Source: Flavobacteriales bacterium UBA6049
GTDB lineage: Bacteria > Bacteroidota > Bacteroidia > Flavobacteriales_G > Salibacteraceae
Assembly: GCA_002429085.1 (NCBI GenBank)
Contig: DIYR01000166.1
Coordinates: 34,341-98,340 of the forward strand
Reading direction: 5' to 3'
DNA: 64,000 nucleotides
The translations under genes and the position numbers were made by a program. Shown piece by piece: positions 62,217 through 64,000 of this stretch (position 1 is its first letter; each line of letters opens with the position of its first letter). The notes beneath the pieces are model-generated. The model was not told where the DNA came from and made no database searches. It saw only the letters and a list, made by a program, of their open reading frames with translations.

Positions 62217-62642
62217 ATGTTCGAAAAGCGATTAACCATTGCAGTAGATTTTGATGGCACCATTGTAGATGATGCCTACCCTAGAATTGGTAAGCCAAAG
62301 CTTTTTGCGTTCGAAACATTGAAGATGTTGCAACGTAAGAACTATCAGCTCATTTTATGGACGTATCGTCATGGTGATCGTTTACAGGAAGCGGTAGATT
62401 TTTGCGCTGAGAATGGTGTAGAATTTTATGCTGTTAACAAAAGTTATCCTGAAGAACAGTTCAACGAAGCGGAATCTAGCAGAAAGTTGAATGCCGATTT
62501 GTTTATTGATGATAGAAACGTAGGTGGATTTCCTGGCTGGGGAGAAATTTACCAAATGATAGAAGGTAACGGTGGGGAGTTGGAAGTACAACGTCCAGCA
62601 AAAAGTAAGGGCCTTATGGGCTTATTTAAGAAGAGTAGATGA
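62217..62642 (+). CDS. HAD-like hydrolase (BT0820-type)
   Basis: 141 residues. HAD motif I VDFDGTIV near the N-terminus, motif II-like LILWTYR, and motif IV LFIDDRNVGGFPGW. The sequence closely follows the small cap-less HAD proteins known from Bacteroides (BT0820 family). Substrate unknown, presumably a phosphorylated metabolite. Its TGA overlaps the map ATG by 4 bases. Confidence 0.88.
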   Translation: MFEKRLTIAVDFDGTIVDDAYPRIGKPKLFAFETLKMLQRKNYQLILWTYRHGDRLQEAVDFCAENGVEFYAVNKSYPEEQFNEAESSRKLNADLFIDDRNVGGFPGWGEIYQMIEGNGGELEVQRPAKSKGLMGLFKKSR

Positions 62643-63421
62643 TCAAGTTAAAAACAGCAGAAGAGATTGAGATCATGCGCGAAGCAGCACAAGTTGTTTC
62701 TCGCACATTAGGGTTGATGGCTGAATTGATCGAACCAGGTGTTACCACTAAGTTCTTAGATCAACGGGCCGAGGAATATATTTTAGACCAAGGTGCAAAA
62801 CCTGGTTTTAAAGGATTGTATGGCTGTCCGTCAACCATTCTTACCTCAGTGAATGAAGTGGTTGTTCATGGTTTGCCAGATGATAGACCTTTACAAGAAG
62901 GAGATGTTGTTTCACTTGATTGTGGCGCTGTTTGGAACGGTTATTACGGAGATCATGCCTATACATTCCAAGTAGGAGAAGTAGCTCCAGCTACTCAGAA
63001 ATTATTGAAAGTAACTTACGAATGCTTAATGAAGGGCATTGAGGCTTTTCAAGAAGGCAATCGAGTAGGAGATATTGGTTTTGCGGTGCAATTGCATGCA
63101 GAGCGCCATGGTTATGGTGTGGTGCGTGAGTTAGTAGGCCATGGTTTAGGAACTGAATTACACGAAGAACCACAAGTGCCTAATTATGGTAGAAAAGGGC
63201 GTGGGCCTAAACTACAAAACGGAATGGTGTTGGCCATAGAGCCAATGATTAATATGGGTACGCACCGTGTGCAACAGTTAAGTGATGGTTGGAGTATTGC
63301 TACCAAAGACAAAAAACCATCGGCACACTTTGAGCATGATGTGGCTTTGGTTAACGGAAAACCAGAAATACTAAGCACTTTCCAATTTGTTGAAGAAGCA
63401 TTGGCTAAAAAGCAGAGTTAA
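62639..63421 (+). CDS. map: Methionine aminopeptidase, type I
   Basis: 260 residues. All five metal ligands are visible: Asp in SLDCGAVWNGYYGDHAYTF (two), His in VGHGLGTELHE, Glu in LAIEPMINMG, Glu in HFEHDVALV. The substrate His in VVHGLPDDR also fits. It removes the initiator Met from new proteins in the cytoplasm. Stop overlaps the queD start by one base (TAATG). Confidence 0.97.
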   Translation: MIKLKTAEEIEIMREAAQVVSRTLGLMAELIEPGVTTKFLDQRAEEYILDQGAKPGFKGLYGCPSTILTSVNEVVVHGLPDDRPLQEGDVVSLDCGAVWNGYYGDHAYTFQVGEVAPATQKLLKVTYECLMKGIEAFQEGNRVGDIGFAVQLHAERHGYGVVRELVGHGLGTELHEEPQVPNYGRKGRGPKLQNGMVLAIEPMINMGTHRVQQLSDGWSIATKDKKPSAHFEHDVALVNGKPEILSTFQFVEEALAKKQS

Positions 63422-63870
63422 TGGCTAGAGTACGAGTTACCAAAGAGTTTGATTTTGAGATGGCTCATGCCTTAGATGGGCACGATGGAAAATGCCATAA
63501 CATACATGGGCATACGTATGGATTATCGGTGACCTTTATTGGTAAACCAATGAACGATCCAGGAACCCCAAAAGATGGAATGGTGATAGACTTTTCTGAT
63601 CTCAAGGCTATTGCAAAAACACATGTAGTAGATGTGTATGACCACGCATTGGTATTGCGTAAAGATTCTCGATTTTTACCAGTATTGAATAACGAAATAA
63701 ACGAACGTTTAATTCTTACAGATTATCAACCAACTTGCGAAAACTTGTTGATTGCATTTGTAGACATCATTCAAGAAAAGTTGGTGAACTTTCCTGGAGT
63801 AGAATTGCATAGCGTTCGATTACGTGAAACACAAACCAGCTTTGCAGAGTGGTTTGCAAGTGATAATTAA
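63421..63870 (+). CDS. queD: 6-carboxy-tetrahydropterin synthase (QueD)
   Basis: 149 residues. T-fold enzyme with zinc His in FEMAHAL, catalytic Cys and His pair in KCHNIHGHTYG (C-x3-H-G-H, the QueD spacing), and the Glu of PTCENL plus LRETQTSFAEW. It makes 6-carboxytetrahydropterin in preQ0/queuosine synthesis. Distinct from the PTPS at 61 kb. One-base overlaps both sides (map and lpxH) show tight operon coupling. Confidence 0.9.
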   Translation: MARVRVTKEFDFEMAHALDGHDGKCHNIHGHTYGLSVTFIGKPMNDPGTPKDGMVIDFSDLKAIAKTHVVDVYDHALVLRKDSRFLPVLNNEINERLILTDYQPTCENLLIAFVDIIQEKLVNFPGVELHSVRLRETQTSFAEWFASDN

Positions 63871-64000
63871 TGGATATCCCAACTGGAAAGAAAATCTATT
63901 TTGCTTCAGATCAGCATTTGGGAGTTCCCAATTATGAGCAAAGCTTAATTCGTGAGAAGCACGTAATTAAGTGGCTCGAAATGGCTCGAAAAGATGCGGC
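63870..64000 (+). CDS. lpxH: UDP-2,3-diacylglucosamine diphosphatase, N-terminal part (3' truncated by window edge)
   Basis: ATG at 63870 overlaps the queD stop (TAATG); the frame is open to the window end. The 43 visible residues (KKIYFASDQHLGVPNY, IREKHVIKWLE) open like the Bacteroidota LpxH metallophosphoesterase, with the first metal motif DQHLG. It cleaves UDP-2,3-diacylglucosamine in lipid A synthesis at the inner membrane. Only the start is seen, so another phosphoesterase of the same superfamily is possible. Confidence 0.8.
   Translation, partial: MDIPTGKKIYFASDQHLGVPNYEQSLIREKHVIKWLEMARKDA

Noticed and set aside
1..64000. Defence systems, prophage, IS elements, CRISPR, tRNA clusters
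   Set aside because: I read all coding frames and gaps and saw no transposase, integrase, Cas, toxin-antitoxin or regularly spaced repeat signature, and no cloverleaf I could support.

Overview
The window looks like a chromosomal segment of an AT-rich member of the Bacteroidota, most likely an aquatic Flavobacteriales. Nine secreted proteins end in type IX secretion (T9SS) sorting domains. Promoter-like boxes of the Bacteroidota -7 type (TAnnTTTG and TAnnTTCG) lie upstream of many genes. Several families here, such as the DUF6495-like protein and the ligase-associated helicase/PdeM pair, are typical of this phylum. I see no IS elements, phage genes, CRISPR arrays, tRNA or rRNA genes.

Layout. 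1-8 kb holds housekeeping genes: the 3' end of hemB, pheS, a secreted cyclophilin, a cvpA-like gene, and an S41 processing protease overlapping a coiled-coil secreted protein. 8-21.5 kb is one minus-strand cluster of four giant LamG/T9SS surface proteins (955-1529 aa) plus a 63-aa protein with a PID-type C-terminal sorting signal. It is framed by a consensus -7 box at 21556-21563 and a bidirectional terminator at 8061-8089. 21.7-29.4 kb holds polA and two tandem M43 metalloproteases with T9SS tails. 29.5-33.3 kb is a minus-strand operon (SDR reductase, KtrA/TrkA protein, cystathionine gamma-synthase, LPG-synthase-type membrane protein). 33.3-39 kb has an AsmA-like protein, an ArsC/Spx-family protein, the Lhr-like helicase with PdeM, and a membrane protein. 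39-42.3 kb has two NHL-type T9SS proteins and an AraC-family regulator; both NHL genes carry an identical 23-bp upstream element. 42.4-47.2 kb is a PIG-L deacetylase / 42-aa membrane protein / sodium:solute symporter / RidA operon. 47.3-50.4 kb has two photolyase/cryptochrome genes separated by a tiny DUF2256 zinc-ribbon gene. 50.4-56.3 kb has two outer-membrane proteins, a DMT transporter, gpsA, a DUF6495-like gene and uvrC. 56.4-64 kb is a plus-strand run: a CarH-like MerR/B12 regulator, an ECF sigma factor, crtI, crtB, idi, a PTPS, folE, a HAD protein, map, queD and the start of lpxH.

How the parts fit. The right end looks like a light-responsive carotenoid module. The MerR regulator has the W-x9-E-H pattern of B12 photoreceptors. 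A perfect inverted repeat of GTTAAACAA overlaps the promoter of the sigma-crtI-crtB-idi operon. Light-linked repair functions (two photolyase-family proteins, UvrC, PolA) are also in the window, though nothing shows that they share this regulation. The most novel-looking features are the two NHL promoters with an identical element at identical spacing, the 42-aa membrane protein paired with the symporter, and the LamG quartet with its embedded PID protein. All functional calls come from reading the sequence; no database search was possible.
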